Shown here: piece by piece, positions 45,726-55,607 of the stretch | Layout of the letters: every line of letters begins with the position of its first letter | How positions within the stretch are numbered: the stretch's first letter is position 1 | Assembly (NCBI GenBank): GCA_025999455.1 | Contig: AP024683.1 | Location: 1,929,501-1,993,500, forward strand | Direction of reading: 5' to 3' | Origin: Geminicoccaceae bacterium | Lineage (GTDB): Bacteria > Pseudomonadota > Alphaproteobacteria > Geminicoccales > Geminicoccaceae | DNA: 64,000 nucleotides | Made by a program: the position numbers and the translations under genes | Notes under the pieces: generated by a model | What the model was told of the DNA's origin: nothing | What the model saw: only the letters and a program-made list of their open reading frames with translations | Database searches by the model: none

Positions 45726-45742
45726 TTAACCCTTCCGCAACC
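45726..45742 (+). promoter_or_regulatory. CtrA-like motif, copy 1 (TTAA-N8-CAACC)
   Basis: TTAACCCTTCCGCAACC, 43 bases before the start of the histidine-kinase-like gene. The same 17-base pattern recurs at 50027 and 53234. The CtrA consensus in alphaproteobacteria is TTAA-N7-TTAA; the second half here is weaker (GCAA). Confidence 0.45.
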
Positions 45743-45785
45743 GTCGCCCGGCTAGAAGGAGGCGAGGGCAGTCGGAGCCGGGGCG

Positions 45786-46811
45786 ATGCGGACGGCCGGC
45801 GGGGCGGGTGGAAGCGAGGCGTGGGCGGAAGACGGGCGGACGAACCGGGCGCGTCCGCCGCCGCTCTCGCGCCACGCCCTGCGCACGCCGCTCTCGGCGA
45901 TCCGTGGGACGGCCGAGCTCTTGCTCGCCGGGGTCGGAGGGCCGCTCGGCGCCACGGCCCGCGACTTGTTGGCGGCGGCGGGGGAGGCGGCCCTGCGGCT
46001 CGAGCGGCTCGTCGAGCCGCTCCTCGCGGTGGCCGAACGGGCGGGCGGGCCCGCGCCGTGGCTGCAGCCGGTCGAGCCGGCGCCCTTTCTGCGCCGGCTC
46101 GGGGTCGAGCTTGCGATTCCGCAACCCTCGACCCGCGCCCGGGGCCGGTCGGGCCGGCAGGGGGCGCCCCCGGGTCCCGTGAGGGTTCGCGTCCTGGCCG
46201 AGCCCGTGGCGTTCCGCGAGCTCGTCGCGCTCGTCGCCGGGATCCTGGGCCCGCCGCTCGCGGTCGAAGCGCAGGCCGGTGCGTGCACCGGTGCGGTCCT
46301 GCTGCGCTTCCGGGGTGGTGCCGTGGCGGCCTGCAGCGAGGACGAGCGGCCGCTCCTCGTGGGCCTCGCGCGACGACTGGCACGGCTCACCGGCGGGCGG
46401 CTCCTGGCGCGGCGCGAAGGTGAGGTCGGGCTCGTGCTGCGACCCGCCGAGTCTCGCCGCCGCGCTTCCCAGGGGGCCGAGGGAGGGCGCGAAGGATCCC
46501 GGCGGTCGGCCGGTCCCGAGGCGGTGCGGCAAGGCGGTGACACATCGACGCGGCCCGCACGCGCGAACCCTTTCGCCTGCCGCGATGGTGGCGGGACGCT
46601 TGAAATTTCCGCGTCACCGGCTACGTCGAAGGTGTTCCGGACAAGCCGCTGGTCCGCCGAGGTGGACCGTCCCCCGACCGCGAGGGGAACCCGACCGCGA
46701 GGCGAGGCAGGTGTGCCGCGCGCGGCCGCCGGGCCGGGCGAGCGTGCACGGCGAGATCGAACGATCGACGGCTTGCCGGTCGACGAGGACCGGACGGGGC
46801 CCCGGACCTGA
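45786..46811 (+). CDS. Degenerate histidine-kinase-like protein (HisKA with decayed ATPase domain)
   Basis: Up to 341 residues. Residues ~27-80 form a HisKA helical hairpin with an H-box, SRHALRTPLSAIRG (His30). Residues ~135-220 align in order with a HATPase (FRELVALVAGIL in place of the N-box; LARRLARLTGGRLLARREGEVGLVLR like its end), but the ATP-binding Asn and Gly boxes are missing. It has no membrane segment. The last ~120 residues look like non-coding read-through, so the true protein may once have ended near 46460. It may act as a phosphotransfer partner. A CtrA-like site precedes it. Confidence 0.6.
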   Translation: MRTAGGAGGSEAWAEDGRTNRARPPPLSRHALRTPLSAIRGTAELLLAGVGGPLGATARDLLAAAGEAALRLERLVEPLLAVAERAGGPAPWLQPVEPAPFLRRLGVELAIPQPSTRARGRSGRQGAPPGPVRVRVLAEPVAFRELVALVAGILGPPLAVEAQAGACTGAVLLRFRGGAVAACSEDERPLLVGLARRLARLTGGRLLARREGEVGLVLRPAESRRRASQGAEGGREGSRRSAGPEAVRQGGDTSTRPARANPFACRDGGGTLEISASPATSKVFRTSRWSAEVDRPPTARGTRPRGEAGVPRAAAGPGERARRDRTIDGLPVDEDRTGPRT

Positions 46812-46850
46812 CGCCGAGGCGGCTCCGACCCACGAGAAAGAGCGGGCGAC

Positions 46851-47438
46851 ATGTTCCCATATCGGCGCGGCAAGAAGCGCGGCAAGGGCAACGGAGGCGG
46901 CGGGCGGCGCTTCGAGCCGGGCCGCCGCCCGCCGTCGAGCGCCCAGGAACTCCTCCAGCAGATGCAGCCCGCGACCAAGGCGCTGGCCCAGGCGCTCGCG
47001 AGCGGGGCACGGATCTCGGGGCCGCTCGGGCACGCCCGCAACCTCTTGGGCCAGGCCGAACGGCTCGTCGAGGAGCAGGGGCTCGACCGGCTCGCGCCGA
47101 GCCAGCGCGAAGACTTCCTGGAGCAACTCGCCCGACTCAAGCTCACGGTCGCCGACGCGGATGCGGCGGTCGCCGAATCGCCGCCCACCACGCCGCAGCC
47201 GACCGTTTCCGTGGCGCCGATCGCGAAAGAGCGGCTGCGCGAGCTCGCCTTGAGCCTCGCCGTGGCGACGCCGCGCGAGCCGCCGCCGGCCGCGCCACCG
47301 GTCGCGGAGGAGGTCGCGGAGCCGGCGCCGAGCGGGCCGACCGCCGCGGCGTCCGAGCCGGCACCGGCCGCCCCGCCGGGCTCGCCACGGGCCGAGCGGT
47401 TGCGGCTCAAGACCACCGTCCTGCCGCGCGGCCGCTGA
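46851..47438 (+). CDS. Unknown basic, Ala/Pro-rich protein
   Basis: 195 residues, not recognised. The first 28 residues are strongly basic and Gly-rich (RRGKKRGKGNGGGGRR), suggesting nucleic-acid contact. Residues 30-108 are helical (ELLQQMQPATKALAQAL, REDFLEQLARLKLTVADAD); the rest is a Pro/Ala/Glu tail ending in basic residues. No signal peptide. It lies between the kinase-like and stress-protein genes on the same strand, 21 bases before the latter. Confidence 0.7.
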   Translation: MFPYRRGKKRGKGNGGGGRRFEPGRRPPSSAQELLQQMQPATKALAQALASGARISGPLGHARNLLGQAERLVEEQGLDRLAPSQREDFLEQLARLKLTVADADAAVAESPPTTPQPTVSVAPIAKERLRELALSLAVATPREPPPAAPPVAEEVAEPAPSGPTAAASEPAPAAPPGSPRAERLRLKTTVLPRGR

Positions 47439-47459
47439 GGCGCGGTTCGGACGGCGCCG

Positions 47460-48302
47460 GTGTTGCGTTCCCTCCTCCTCGCCCTCGACGGGATCGTCGA
47501 CCACGGGGCCGCGCTGGAAAGCGCGCTCGCCTTGGTCGAGGCGACCGGCGCGCGGCTCCACGTCCGGCTCCTCCTGGATCGCGCCCGGATCGAGGCTCCC
47601 GAAGCGGTACCATTGGGCGGCGAGGCTTTCCACCGGCGCGCCGCGGACACCGTCGCGGCGCGCCTCGGCGCCCGTCTCGACGCGCTCGCGGCCGAGATCG
47701 AGGCGGTGCTGCGCGCCAGGGGCGTGGAGGGGCACGTCGGACGGCTCGACGGCGACGCGCGGGCCGAGCTCGCCCTCGAAGCGGAATCGCACGATCTCCT
47801 CTTGCTGCCGAACGCGCTGCGCCGGATCCGCGAGACGGAAGCGGTCGAGGTCGAGTTCGCGCTGCCGGTGGAGGCGTTCCTCCCGATTTGCGTGCGGCCG
47901 GTGCTTGCGATCGACGCGGTGGCGCTGCAGCCGGGCCCGGCCGTCGCCGCCTACGACGGCAGCCCGGGGGCCGCGCGGGCCCTCCACGCGGCCCTGCTCT
48001 TGGGCCTGTTGGCCGGCCGGCCGGTACACGTGGTCACGGTGGCGGCGGAGCACGGCCTCGCCTCGGACCACGCCGAACGGGCGGCCTTGTTGGTCGCCCG
48101 GCACGGCCTCGAAGCCAAGGCGCATGCGCTTTCCGGCTGCGGCAGCTTCGCCGACGAGCTGCTCGCCCACATCGAAGCGCTCGAGCCTGCGCTCGTGGTG
48201 ATGGGGGCGTTCGGTCGGCGGAGCTGGCGCGAGCTCTTGTTCGGGACGGTCACCCGGCATCTGATCGACCGGGTCCGGGCGCCGCTCCTGCTGAGCAGCT
48301 GA
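47460..48302 (+). CDS. Universal stress protein UspA family, tandem-domain
   Basis: 280 residues: two Usp domains, the second with MGAFGRRSWRELLFGTVTRHLI near the C-terminus, which contains the nucleotide/phosphate loop. It starts GTG 47460 (GTG TTG). It is clearly distinct from the Usp at 2730-3578 but shares layout. Cytoplasmic stress role by family. Confidence 0.85.
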   Translation: MLRSLLLALDGIVDHGAALESALALVEATGARLHVRLLLDRARIEAPEAVPLGGEAFHRRAADTVAARLGARLDALAAEIEAVLRARGVEGHVGRLDGDARAELALEAESHDLLLLPNALRRIRETEAVEVEFALPVEAFLPICVRPVLAIDAVALQPGPAVAAYDGSPGAARALHAALLLGLLAGRPVHVVTVAAEHGLASDHAERAALLVARHGLEAKAHALSGCGSFADELLAHIEALEPALVVMGAFGRRSWRELLFGTVTRHLIDRVRAPLLLSS

Positions 48303-48421
48303 AGCGCTCGGGGCTGGGGAAAGGCCGGGAAACGCCGAGTACGCGGGTGGCGGAGCCGCGCCGAGCGGCGCCGGTCCGGGGCTCGCGGCTGGATCCGCCG
48401 GGCGCCCTGCGGGCGCCTCCG

Positions 48422-49834
48422 TCAGTCGAAGAAGATCCGGCCCACGAGCGCGAAGGTCGGCAGGAGGACGAGACCGGACCAGAGCAGGTAGCCGAGGAAG
48501 CTCGGCATCCGCACTCCCATCTCCTCGGCCACGGCGCGGCACATGAAGTTCGGCGCGTTGCCGATGTAGGTGTCCGCACCCATGAACACCGCCCCGGCCG
48601 AGATCGCCGCCAGCGTGGTGGCGAGCTCGCCCGTCAAGGTCCCGGCGTCACCCCCCGCGAGGTTGAAGAAGACGAGATAAGTGGGCGCGTTGTCCAGGAA
48701 GCTCGAGAGCGCGCCGGTGATCCAGAAATACATGAGGTCGACCGGCCGCCCCTGCTCGTCGCTCACCAACGCCACGACCGGGGCGAGAGCGCCCTCCGAC
48801 CCGGCCCGCAAGATCGCGAGGACCGGCGCCATGGTCACGAAGATACCGGCGAAGAGCTTGGTCACCTCCTGGATCGGCGCCCAGGAGAAGTCGTTGGCGG
48901 CGCGTGTCGCGGGGTCGGTCAGCCACCAGGAGAGGGCGATCACCGCGAGGAGCACGAGATCGCGCAGAAGGTCGGACCACTCGACCGGAATGCCGAGCAC
49001 GGTGAACGCGACACCGGCGTGCATCGAACCGCTCGAGAGGACGGCCAGGAGGATGCACAGGAGGAGGGGCAGGTTGACGAGCCCCTCGACGCGCAAAGGC
49101 TCGACCTCGGCCGCACCGCTCGGCCGAGCCTCGCGGGCGACGAGCGCGGTGTCGATCACCCAGAAGAGGGCGAGCAACAGGCCGGCCGTCGCGATCATCG
49201 GCGCGAACAGGTGAACCGTCGGCCAGAAGAAGGGCACGCCGTGGAGGAAGCCCAAGAAGAGAGGGGGATCGCCGAGCGGAGTGAGGCTGCCGCCGACGTT
49301 GGCGACCAGGAAAATGAAGAAGACGACGACGTGGGCGCGTCGGCGCCGCCAGGCATTGGCGCGGATCAGCGGTCGGATGAGGAGCATGGCGGCGCCGGTC
49401 GTGCCGGTGAAGCTCGCGAGGCCGGTGCCGAACGCCAAGAGCCCGACGTTGAAGGCCGGCGTGCCACTCAAGGTGCCGCGCACGCGGATTCCACCGGTCA
49501 CGGTGAACAGCGCCCAGAGCAGGACGATGAACGGGACGTAGTCGGCGACCGCCAGGTGCACCATCTCGTGGAGCGTGACGTCGACGCCGAGGAGGGCGAG
49601 CATGGGCAGGAGCACGGCAGCCGCCCAAGCCGCCGCGATCTTGCCGTAATGACGGTGCCAGAGTGTCGGCGCGAGGAGCGGCAAGAGAGCGATCGAGAGG
49701 AGGATCCCGAAGAACGGCAGCGACCAGAAGAGACTCGCGCTCGCCCCGTCGATTCCGGCCGGCGCAACCGCCGCGGCCGAGGCCGGGACGGGCGCCAGGA
49801 AGGCGACGAGCGGGATCGCCGAGAGAAGACGCAT
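48422..49834 (-). CDS. Sodium:proton antiporter / putative citrate transporter (ion transporter superfamily)
   Basis: 470 residues with a signal-like first helix and ~11 further membrane helices. Conserved loops typical of the group are [36 protein letters not shown] and, in the second half, [15 protein letters not shown]. These mark the COG1055-type ArsB/NhaD/CitMHS_2 proteins. Whether it moves sodium, citrate or another anion cannot be told. It is convergent with the stress-protein gene; a GGCGCC hairpin lies in the 119-base gap. Confidence 0.87.
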   Translation of the reverse strand: MRLLSAIPLVAFLAPVPASAAAVAPAGIDGASASLFWSLPFFGILLSIALLPLLAPTLWHRHYGKIAAAWAAAVLLPMLALLGVDVTLHEMVHLAVADYVPFIVLLWALFTVTGGIRVRGTLSGTPAFNVGLLAFGTGLASFTGTTGAAMLLIRPLIRANAWRRRRAHVVVFFIFLVANVGGSLTPLGDPPLFLGFLHGVPFFWPTVHLFAPMIATAGLLLALFWVIDTALVAREARPSGAAEVEPLRVEGLVNLPLLLCILLAVLSSGSMHAGVAFTVLGIPVEWSDLLRDLVLLAVIALSWWLTDPATRAANDFSWAPIQEVTKLFAGIFVTMAPVLAILRAGSEGALAPVVALVSDEQGRPVDLMYFWITGALSSFLDNAPTYLVFFNLAGGDAGTLTGELATTLAAISAGAVFMGADTYIGNAPNFMCRAVAEEMGVRMPSFLGYLLWSGLVLLPTFALVGRIFFD

Positions 49835-50166
49835 GCCCGAACTTCAGCGCTCCTCGAAGGCGACCCGCGCCGGGCCGAGGCGCGCCCGTACGGCGCGGGG
49901 CGCCGCCCCTGTGGCGCGACCGGAGCCATTCCAACAAGTGCGACGACGCCACAGCGGCGGCGGACGGCCGAATCCAGCGGGCGGTCGACGCGAGGGGAAC
50001 GGGCGAGCCGCCTGGGCACCGCGTCGTTAAGCCTTTCGCAACCCTGGTGGGGCAGAGTAGGCCGCGACGGCGCGGTGCGCCCGCGGGGCCTTCGAGGGGG
50101 TTTGTCTCGGCGGGACGTTGCACTAAGATCCGGTTGCGTGCTCTTCGGGGTCGTACGACGGAAGCC
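49835..50166. other. Intergenic region before clpS
   Basis: 332 bases between the divergent antiporter and clpS genes. Apart from the CtrA-like site at 50027 and GC-rich sequence, no gene or clear -35/-10 pair is seen. Confidence 0.5.
50027..50043 (+). promoter_or_regulatory. CtrA-like motif, copy 2 (TTAA-N8-CAACC)
   Basis: TTAAGCCTTTCGCAACC, 123 bases before the clpS start. It matches copies at 45726 and 53234 in both halves and in spacing. ClpXP/ClpS-linked proteolysis is part of the CtrA cell-cycle circuit in Caulobacter, which makes the location suggestive. Confidence 0.45.
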
Positions 50167-50493
50167 ATGAGCGACACCGGTAAGGAACGGGACGGCGCCA
50201 CCAAGGGGGAGGTGGCGACCAAGACGCGGACCCGGACGCAGCGGCCCTCGCTCTACAAGGTGCTGCTGCTCAACGACGACTACACGCCCATGGAGTTCGT
50301 GGTGCACGTCCTCGAACGGTTCTTCGGCAAGAGCCGCGAGGACGCCACACGGATCATGTTGCTCGTGCACCACAAGGGCGTCGGCGTGTGTGGCGTCTAC
50401 ACCTACGAGGTGGCCGAGACCAAGGTCGCGCAGGTCATCGAGTTCGCCCGGCAGCACCAGCATCCGCTGCAATGCATGATGGAGAAGGAATGA
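50167..50493 (+). CDS. clpS: ATP-dependent Clp protease adapter ClpS
   Basis: 108 residues. A ~28-residue flexible tail precedes the folded core with [37 protein letters not shown], which includes the N-degron pocket residues. It brings N-end-rule substrates to ClpAP. clpA follows 52 bases later on the same strand, the usual order. Confidence 0.97.
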   Translation: MSDTGKERDGATKGEVATKTRTRTQRPSLYKVLLLNDDYTPMEFVVHVLERFFGKSREDATRIMLLVHHKGVGVCGVYTYEVAETKVAQVIEFARQHQHPLQCMMEKE

Positions 50494-50545
50494 GGGCCTC
50501 GCCCACCCCGGTCGAGCCGAGGCCCCCCAACGGAGCCCTCGCGTG

Positions 50546-52876
50546 ATGCCCCAGCTGTCGCGCACCCTCGACAAGACCCTGCGCCGCGCCTTCGCGCTCG
50601 CCAACGCCCGCCAGCACGAATACGCCACCCTCGAACATCTCTTGATGGCGCTGAGCGAGGATCCCGACGCGGTGGCGGTGCTGCGGGCCTGCGCCGTCGA
50701 CATCGAGCGGCTCCGGGCGACCCTGACCGACTTCCTGGACAACGAGCTCACCGGCCTCGTCGTCGAGGGCATGGTCGACGCCCGGCCGACCTCCGGCTTC
50801 CAGCGCGTCCTGCAGCGGGCCGCGATCCACGTTCAGTCGGCCGGCCGCTCCGAGGTGACCGGCGCCAACGTGCTCGTCGCCCTCTTCTCCGAGCGCGAGT
50901 CGCACGCCGTCTATTTCCTGCAAGAGCAGAACATGACGCGGCTCGACGCGGTCAACTACATCTCGCACGGGATCGCGAAGAAGCCGGGTCTCTCCGAGGA
51001 GCGACGGGTGCGCGGCGCCGACGAGCGGGGTGACGGCGAGGACAAGAAGGAGCCGGGCGGCGAGGCGCTCCAAACCTATTGCACGAACCTCAACCAGAAG
51101 GCGCGCGAGGGCCGGATCGACATTCTGGTCGGGCGCGAGCACGAGATCGAGCGCACGATCCAGATCCTCTGCCGTCGGTCCAAGAACAATCCCCTGTTCG
51201 TGGGCGACCCCGGCGTCGGCAAGACGGCGATCGCCGAGGGCTTGGCGCTGCGGATCGTCAAGGGCGAAGTCCCCGACGTGTTGAAGCACGCCGTGATCTA
51301 CGCCCTCGACATGGGGGCGCTCTTGGCCGGCACGCGCTACCGTGGCGATTTCGAGGAGCGGCTCAAGGCCGTCATTTCGGAGCTCGAGGCCAACAAGAAC
51401 GCGATCCTGTTCATCGACGAGATCCACACGGTGATCGGTGCCGGGGCGACGAGCGGCGGCTCGCTCGACGCCTCGAACATCTTGAAGCCGGCGCTCGCGG
51501 GCGGCAGCCTGCGTTGCATCGGCTCCACGACCTACAAAGAATTCCGCAACTATTTCGAAAAGGATCGGGCCCTCGTCCGCCGCTTCCAGAAGATCGACGT
51601 CCCGGAGCCCACCGAGGCCGAGACGGTCAAGATCCTCCAGGGCCTCCGCCCGTCCTTCGAGGCGCACCACGGCGTCAAGTACACGGACGCGGCGTTGCGG
51701 GCCGCGGTCAAACTCGCCACGCGCTACATCCACGACCGGAAGCTGCCCGACAAGGCGATCGACGTGATCGACGAAGTCGGCGCCGCCCAGATGCTCAAGC
51801 CCGAAGGTCGGCGCGCGAAGTTGATCGGCGTCAAGGAGATCGAGGAAATCGTCGCCAAGATCGCGCGGGTGCCGATCAAGGCCGTCAACGCGCGCGACAA
51901 GCTCGCCTTGAAGACGCTCGAGGCGGATCTCAAGGCCGTGGTCTTCGGCCAGGACGCGGCGATCGAAGCGCTCGCCTCGGCGATCAAGCTGTCGCGCGCC
52001 GGGCTGCGCGACCCGCAGAAGCCGATCGGCTGCTATCTCTTCAGCGGGCCGACGGGTGTGGGCAAAACCGAGGTCGCCCGCCAGCTCGCCAAGATCATGG
52101 GCATCGAGCTCATCCGCTTCGACATGTCGGAATACATGGAGCGGCATGCGGTGAGCCGGCTCATCGGCGCGCCGCCCGGCTATGTCGGCTTCGACCAGGG
52201 CGGGCTCTTGACCGATGCCGTCGACCAGCACCCGCACGCCGTGCTGCTCTTGGACGAGATCGAGAAGGCGCACCCGGACGTCTACAACATTCTCTTGCAG
52301 GTCATGGACTACGGGAAGTTGACCGACAACAACGGCAAGACGGTCGACTTCCGCAACGTCATCTTGATCATGACGACGAACGCCGGTGCCGCCGACATGA
52401 GCAAGCCGGCGATGGGCTTCGGCCGCGAGGCGCGGGAGGGCGAAGACACCGAGGCGATCAAGCGGCTCTTCACCCCCGAGTTCCGCAACCGTCTCGACGC
52501 CGTCATCCCGTTCCGGAGCCTCACCCCCGAGATCGTCGCCTCGGTCGTCGACAAGTTCGTCAAAGAACTCGCGGCCCAGCTCGCCGATCGGCGGGTGCTG
52601 CTCGAAGTCGATGCGGACGCGCGCGCCTGGCTCGCCGAGAAAGGCTACGAGCCGCTCTTCGGCGCCCGGCCTCTGGCACGCGTGATCCAGGAGCACATCA
52701 AGCGGCCCTTGGCCGACGAGCTCCTCTTCGGTCGGCTCGCCAAGGGTGGCAAGGTCAAGGTCGGGATCGAGAACGGGGCACCCGCCTTCACCTTCGAGCC
52801 GGCCGAGCGTCCGGTCCGGCCCGCCAAGGGCAACGCCGAGGACGAGGAAGAGAGCGAGGACGAGACGGTCGGCTGA
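50546..52876 (+). CDS. clpA: ATP-dependent Clp protease ATP-binding subunit ClpA
   Basis: 776 residues: Clp N-domain (1-145, double repeat), first AAA+ module with Walker A GDPGVGKT and FIDEIHT, second module with GPTGVGKTE and [12 protein letters not shown], then the D2 small domain and an acidic tail (EDEEESEDE). It unfolds ClpS-delivered and other proteins for ClpP. GGAG serves GTG 50543 or ATG 50546; the ATG is taken, as the family starts this way. Confidence 0.97.
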   Translation: MPQLSRTLDKTLRRAFALANARQHEYATLEHLLMALSEDPDAVAVLRACAVDIERLRATLTDFLDNELTGLVVEGMVDARPTSGFQRVLQRAAIHVQSAGRSEVTGANVLVALFSERESHAVYFLQEQNMTRLDAVNYISHGIAKKPGLSEERRVRGADERGDGEDKKEPGGEALQTYCTNLNQKAREGRIDILVGREHEIERTIQILCRRSKNNPLFVGDPGVGKTAIAEGLALRIVKGEVPDVLKHAVIYALDMGALLAGTRYRGDFEERLKAVISELEANKNAILFIDEIHTVIGAGATSGGSLDASNILKPALAGGSLRCIGSTTYKEFRNYFEKDRALVRRFQKIDVPEPTEAETVKILQGLRPSFEAHHGVKYTDAALRAAVKLATRYIHDRKLPDKAIDVIDEVGAAQMLKPEGRRAKLIGVKEIEEIVAKIARVPIKAVNARDKLALKTLEADLKAVVFGQDAAIEALASAIKLSRAGLRDPQKPIGCYLFSGPTGVGKTEVARQLAKIMGIELIRFDMSEYMERHAVSRLIGAPPGYVGFDQGGLLTDAVDQHPHAVLLLDEIEKAHPDVYNILLQVMDYGKLTDNNGKTVDFRNVILIMTTNAGAADMSKPAMGFGREAREGEDTEAIKRLFTPEFRNRLDAVIPFRSLTPEIVASVVDKFVKELAAQLADRRVLLEVDADARAWLAEKGYEPLFGARPLARVIQEHIKRPLADELLFGRLAKGGKVKVGIENGAPAFTFEPAERPVRPAKGNAEDEEESEDETVG

Positions 52877-53573
52877 GGCCGAGCCCCGATCGGGCGGCGC
52901 GGAGCGCAGGTCCGTCGGCTCGATCCGTTCGTCTCGCGTGGCGGAAGTCGACCGATCCAGATGTCACGTGCGGCTCGGGCGTCCTCCTTCGCCTGACATG
53001 CCAACGCAGCGGTTCGACGACCCGCGCGGGAACGAGATCGGCCAGCCGGGCCGTCGAGCGCGTGGCGCGTCGCCCCGTGGCGGCTGCGGCGGCGTCTTCC
53101 TTGCGTTCTCGAACGGGCGTGCCTCGGCCTCGTCGGGAGCCCGCGCGGGTGGCGGTCGACCGGTGTGTGAAGCTGCGGCGCCCTCGATGCTGACGAGCGG
53201 ATCGCCCGCTCGCGGGGTTTCGCGGTCGTAGCGTTAACGTTTTTTCAACCGACATCGACGAAAACCGGGGCCGGATGGTGCGGAGCGGTGCCCGGTGCTC
53301 GTTCTCGTCCTGCTCCTCGTCGCGCTCGTCCCGTGGTTCGCAGCCGCGATGGCGGCGACCCTTTTTGCCGGGTCGCCGCGGCTCGTCGGAACGTCGGCTC
53401 CGCGCTTCCGCGCCGCGTCCGAGATCGCGACGGCGCCGGATCGGCGGATCGGAAGGTTCGCGCAGGCGAAGATCGACGGACCATCCCGCGCCGCCGCCTC
53501 GGCCTTTCGTGACGAAGGAAAAATCGGGGAACTCGCAACCGCCGTCGCGAGCGGTGCCGCGAGCCGGGCACCT
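52877..53573. other. 697-base intergenic region with CtrA-like site
   Basis: Between clpA and the end of TRAP operon 3. I see no secure gene. It contains the third CtrA-like motif (53234-53250), a T-run, and a possible start GTG 53295 preceded by GGAG whose first 25 codons read as a membrane helix (MLVLVLLLVALVPWFAAAMA); beyond about 53570 that frame is only the reverse of the TRAP gene. Confidence 0.5.
53234..53250 (+). promoter_or_regulatory. CtrA-like motif, copy 3 (TTAA-N8-CAACC)
   Basis: TTAACGTTTTTTCAACC, the closest of the three to TTAA-N7-TTAA (second half TCAA). It lies 44 bases before the possible start at 53295, nearly the same distance as copy 1 has from its gene. Confidence 0.45.
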
Positions 53574-54938
53574 TCAGTCGAGCATCGTGCGCGGCAGCCA
53601 GAGGGCGATCTCGGGAAAGGCGATGCAGAGGCCGAGGCCGACGAGCTGCAGGATGACGAACGGGACGATGCCGCGATAGATCTCGCCCAGGCGGACCTGG
53701 GGCGGGCAAATCCCCTTCATGTAGAAGAGCGCGAAGCCGAAGGGCGGCGTCAAGAAGCTCGTCTGCAGATTGACGGCCAAAAGAATGGCGAACCAATAGA
53801 CGATCTCGGGCTTGGCGACGTGCGTGCCGAAGTCGAGCGTCTTCACGAGCGGCGCGAAAACCGGCAGCACGATCAGCGTGATCTCGACCCAGTCGAAGAA
53901 GAAGCCGAGCACGAACACGACCGCCATGATCAAGAACAGGATGCCCCAGCTGTCGAGGCCGGAGGCCGCGATCAAGTCCTCGATCACGTAATCGCCGCCG
54001 AGCGAGCGGAACACGTAAGAGAAAGCCGTGGCGCCGATGAAGATGAAGAAGATCATGGCGCAGGTGAGACCCGTGCGCTCGCAGACGTCGACGAGGGTGG
54101 CGAGGGTGAGGCGGCGCTTCGCCGCGGCCAGGAGGATCGTCCCGGCCGCGCCCACCGCCGCGGCTTCGGTGGGCGTGGCCCAGCCGGCGAAGATCGAGCC
54201 CAAGACCAGCACGATCAGGAAGGTGGGCGGGAAGAAGCTCTTGAGCAGGAGGGCGGCGAGTTCGCCGCGGGTCGAGGGCCCTTCACCGGTCGTGAGCGGT
54301 GGTGCACTCGCGGGGCGGAGCATCGCGAACGCCGTGATGTAGAGGAGGTAAAGACCGGACAGGAGGAGACCCGGGAACACCGCGCCGAAGAACAAATTGC
54401 CGACCGAAAGCGACAAAAGGTCCGCCATGATCACGAGCATGATCGAGGGTGGGATCAGGATGCCGAGCGTGCCGGCGGCGGCGATCGTCCCGGTCGCGAG
54501 CTCGTGACTGTAGCGCCGCTCGAGCATGACGGGCAGCGCCATCATGGTGAGCATGACCACTGACGCCCCGATGATGCCCGTGGTCGCGGCCATGATCGTG
54601 CCCATGAGGGTGACCGAGAGCGCGAGCCCGCCCGGCACCCGGCGCAAAAGGACCTGGAGCGCACGCAAAAGATCGGCGGCGACGTCGGAACGCTCGAGCA
54701 TCGTTCCCATGAAGACGAAGAGGGGAACGGCGACGAGCACCAGGTTCTCGGCGATTCCGCCCCAAATCCTGGGCAGGAGGTTGAAGAACTCGATCGGCTT
54801 GAAGACCCAGAGTGCGGTGCCGATGAAGCCGAAAAAGAGCGCCACACCGCCGAGGACGAAGGCGACGGGGTATCCCGTGAAGAGCAGGACCGCGACGCTC
54901 GCGAACATCACGAGCGGCAGGAGGTCGACGAGGTCCAA
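53574..54938 (-). CDS. TRAP transporter large permease (DctM), operon 3
   Basis: 454 residues, about twelve helices, slightly longer than the other two copies. It has AAAGTLGILIPPSIMLVIMA, GWATPTEAAAVG and LTPPFGFALFYMKG; the last, and FKPIEFFNLLPRIWGGIAENL near the N-terminus, match the TakM-type large subunits. Start TTG 54938 follows GGGAGAG. It lies 12 bases after the small-permease gene. Confidence 0.94.
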   Translation of the reverse strand: MDLVDLLPLVMFASVAVLLFTGYPVAFVLGGVALFFGFIGTALWVFKPIEFFNLLPRIWGGIAENLVLVAVPLFVFMGTMLERSDVAADLLRALQVLLRRVPGGLALSVTLMGTIMAATTGIIGASVVMLTMMALPVMLERRYSHELATGTIAAAGTLGILIPPSIMLVIMADLLSLSVGNLFFGAVFPGLLLSGLYLLYITAFAMLRPASAPPLTTGEGPSTRGELAALLLKSFFPPTFLIVLVLGSIFAGWATPTEAAAVGAAGTILLAAAKRRLTLATLVDVCERTGLTCAMIFFIFIGATAFSYVFRSLGGDYVIEDLIAASGLDSWGILFLIMAVVFVLGFFFDWVEITLIVLPVFAPLVKTLDFGTHVAKPEIVYWFAILLAVNLQTSFLTPPFGFALFYMKGICPPQVRLGEIYRGIVPFVILQLVGLGLCIAFPEIALWLPRTMLD

Positions 54939-54950
54939 GCGTGCTCTCCC

Positions 54951-55547
54951 TCAGCGGCCGCGGCCGAGCTCGGCGGTCGGCACGACCCAGAGGTCGACAC
55001 GTTCACGTCGGCCGAACAGGTACGCGATCAGACGCAGGAGGATGGCGAAACCCGCGAGGAAGCCGAGGACGAGGCCGAGCAAGAGGATCGACTTGATCAC
55101 CCAACGGTGGGGAATACCGATCAGCGAAACCGACGCTTCGGCATTCGCCCAGGAGGTCCAGGTGAAGTCGACCGCGAACCAGATCACGAGGGCCGTGTAG
55201 GGGAGCATGAAGACGAGGCAGCCCAGAAGTTCGATCCAGGCCCGCGACCGCGGCGCCAATCGTTCGAGGATCAAGTCGACCCGCACATGGGCGTTCTTGA
55301 TGTAGGCCCAGCCCAAGCAGAGCGCGAAGAGCGCGGTGTGGAGGTGCCATTCGAGCTCTTGGAGGATCGTCGAATGCGCGATCCCACCCGTGAGCGCGAG
55401 CCCCCACTCGCGCAGGGCCGGGCTCTTGCGGCTCACCACGTCCCACACCGTGACGAGGATCATCGGCAGGATCAGCCAGCAAGCGAGCCGGCCGATCGTT
55501 TCGACGAGGCGACGCAACCGATCACTCGCCCGCAAGAGGCCATCCAT
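54951..55547 (-). CDS. TRAP transporter small permease (DctQ), operon 3
   Basis: 198 residues, four helices with a long first cytoplasmic loop; YIKNAHVRVDLILERL is the DctQ signature. ATG 55547. It stands 60 bases downstream of the binding-protein gene in the order P-Q-M. Confidence 0.92.
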   Translation of the reverse strand: MDGLLRASDRLRRLVETIGRLACWLILPMILVTVWDVVSRKSPALREWGLALTGGIAHSTILQELEWHLHTALFALCLGWAYIKNAHVRVDLILERLAPRSRAWIELLGCLVFMLPYTALVIWFAVDFTWTSWANAEASVSLIGIPHRWVIKSILLLGLVLGFLAGFAILLRLIAYLFGRRERVDLWVVPTAELGRGR

Positions 55548-55607
55548 GGATCGTCACCCGGCCGCAGCAGTGGGAAGGGCGGCGCCGGACGGACGCCGCC
55601 CCGACGC

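Noticed and set aside
48404-48421. Strong terminator between the stress protein and antiporter genes
   Set aside because: Only a six-base GGCGCC stem without a T-run; such palindromes are common by chance at this GC level.
53295-54563. 422-codon plus-strand frame opposite the third TRAP large permease
   Set aside because: Beyond its first ~90 codons it is the exact reverse of a well-supported membrane protein gene; composition is Glu/Asp/Arg-rich without any family motif.
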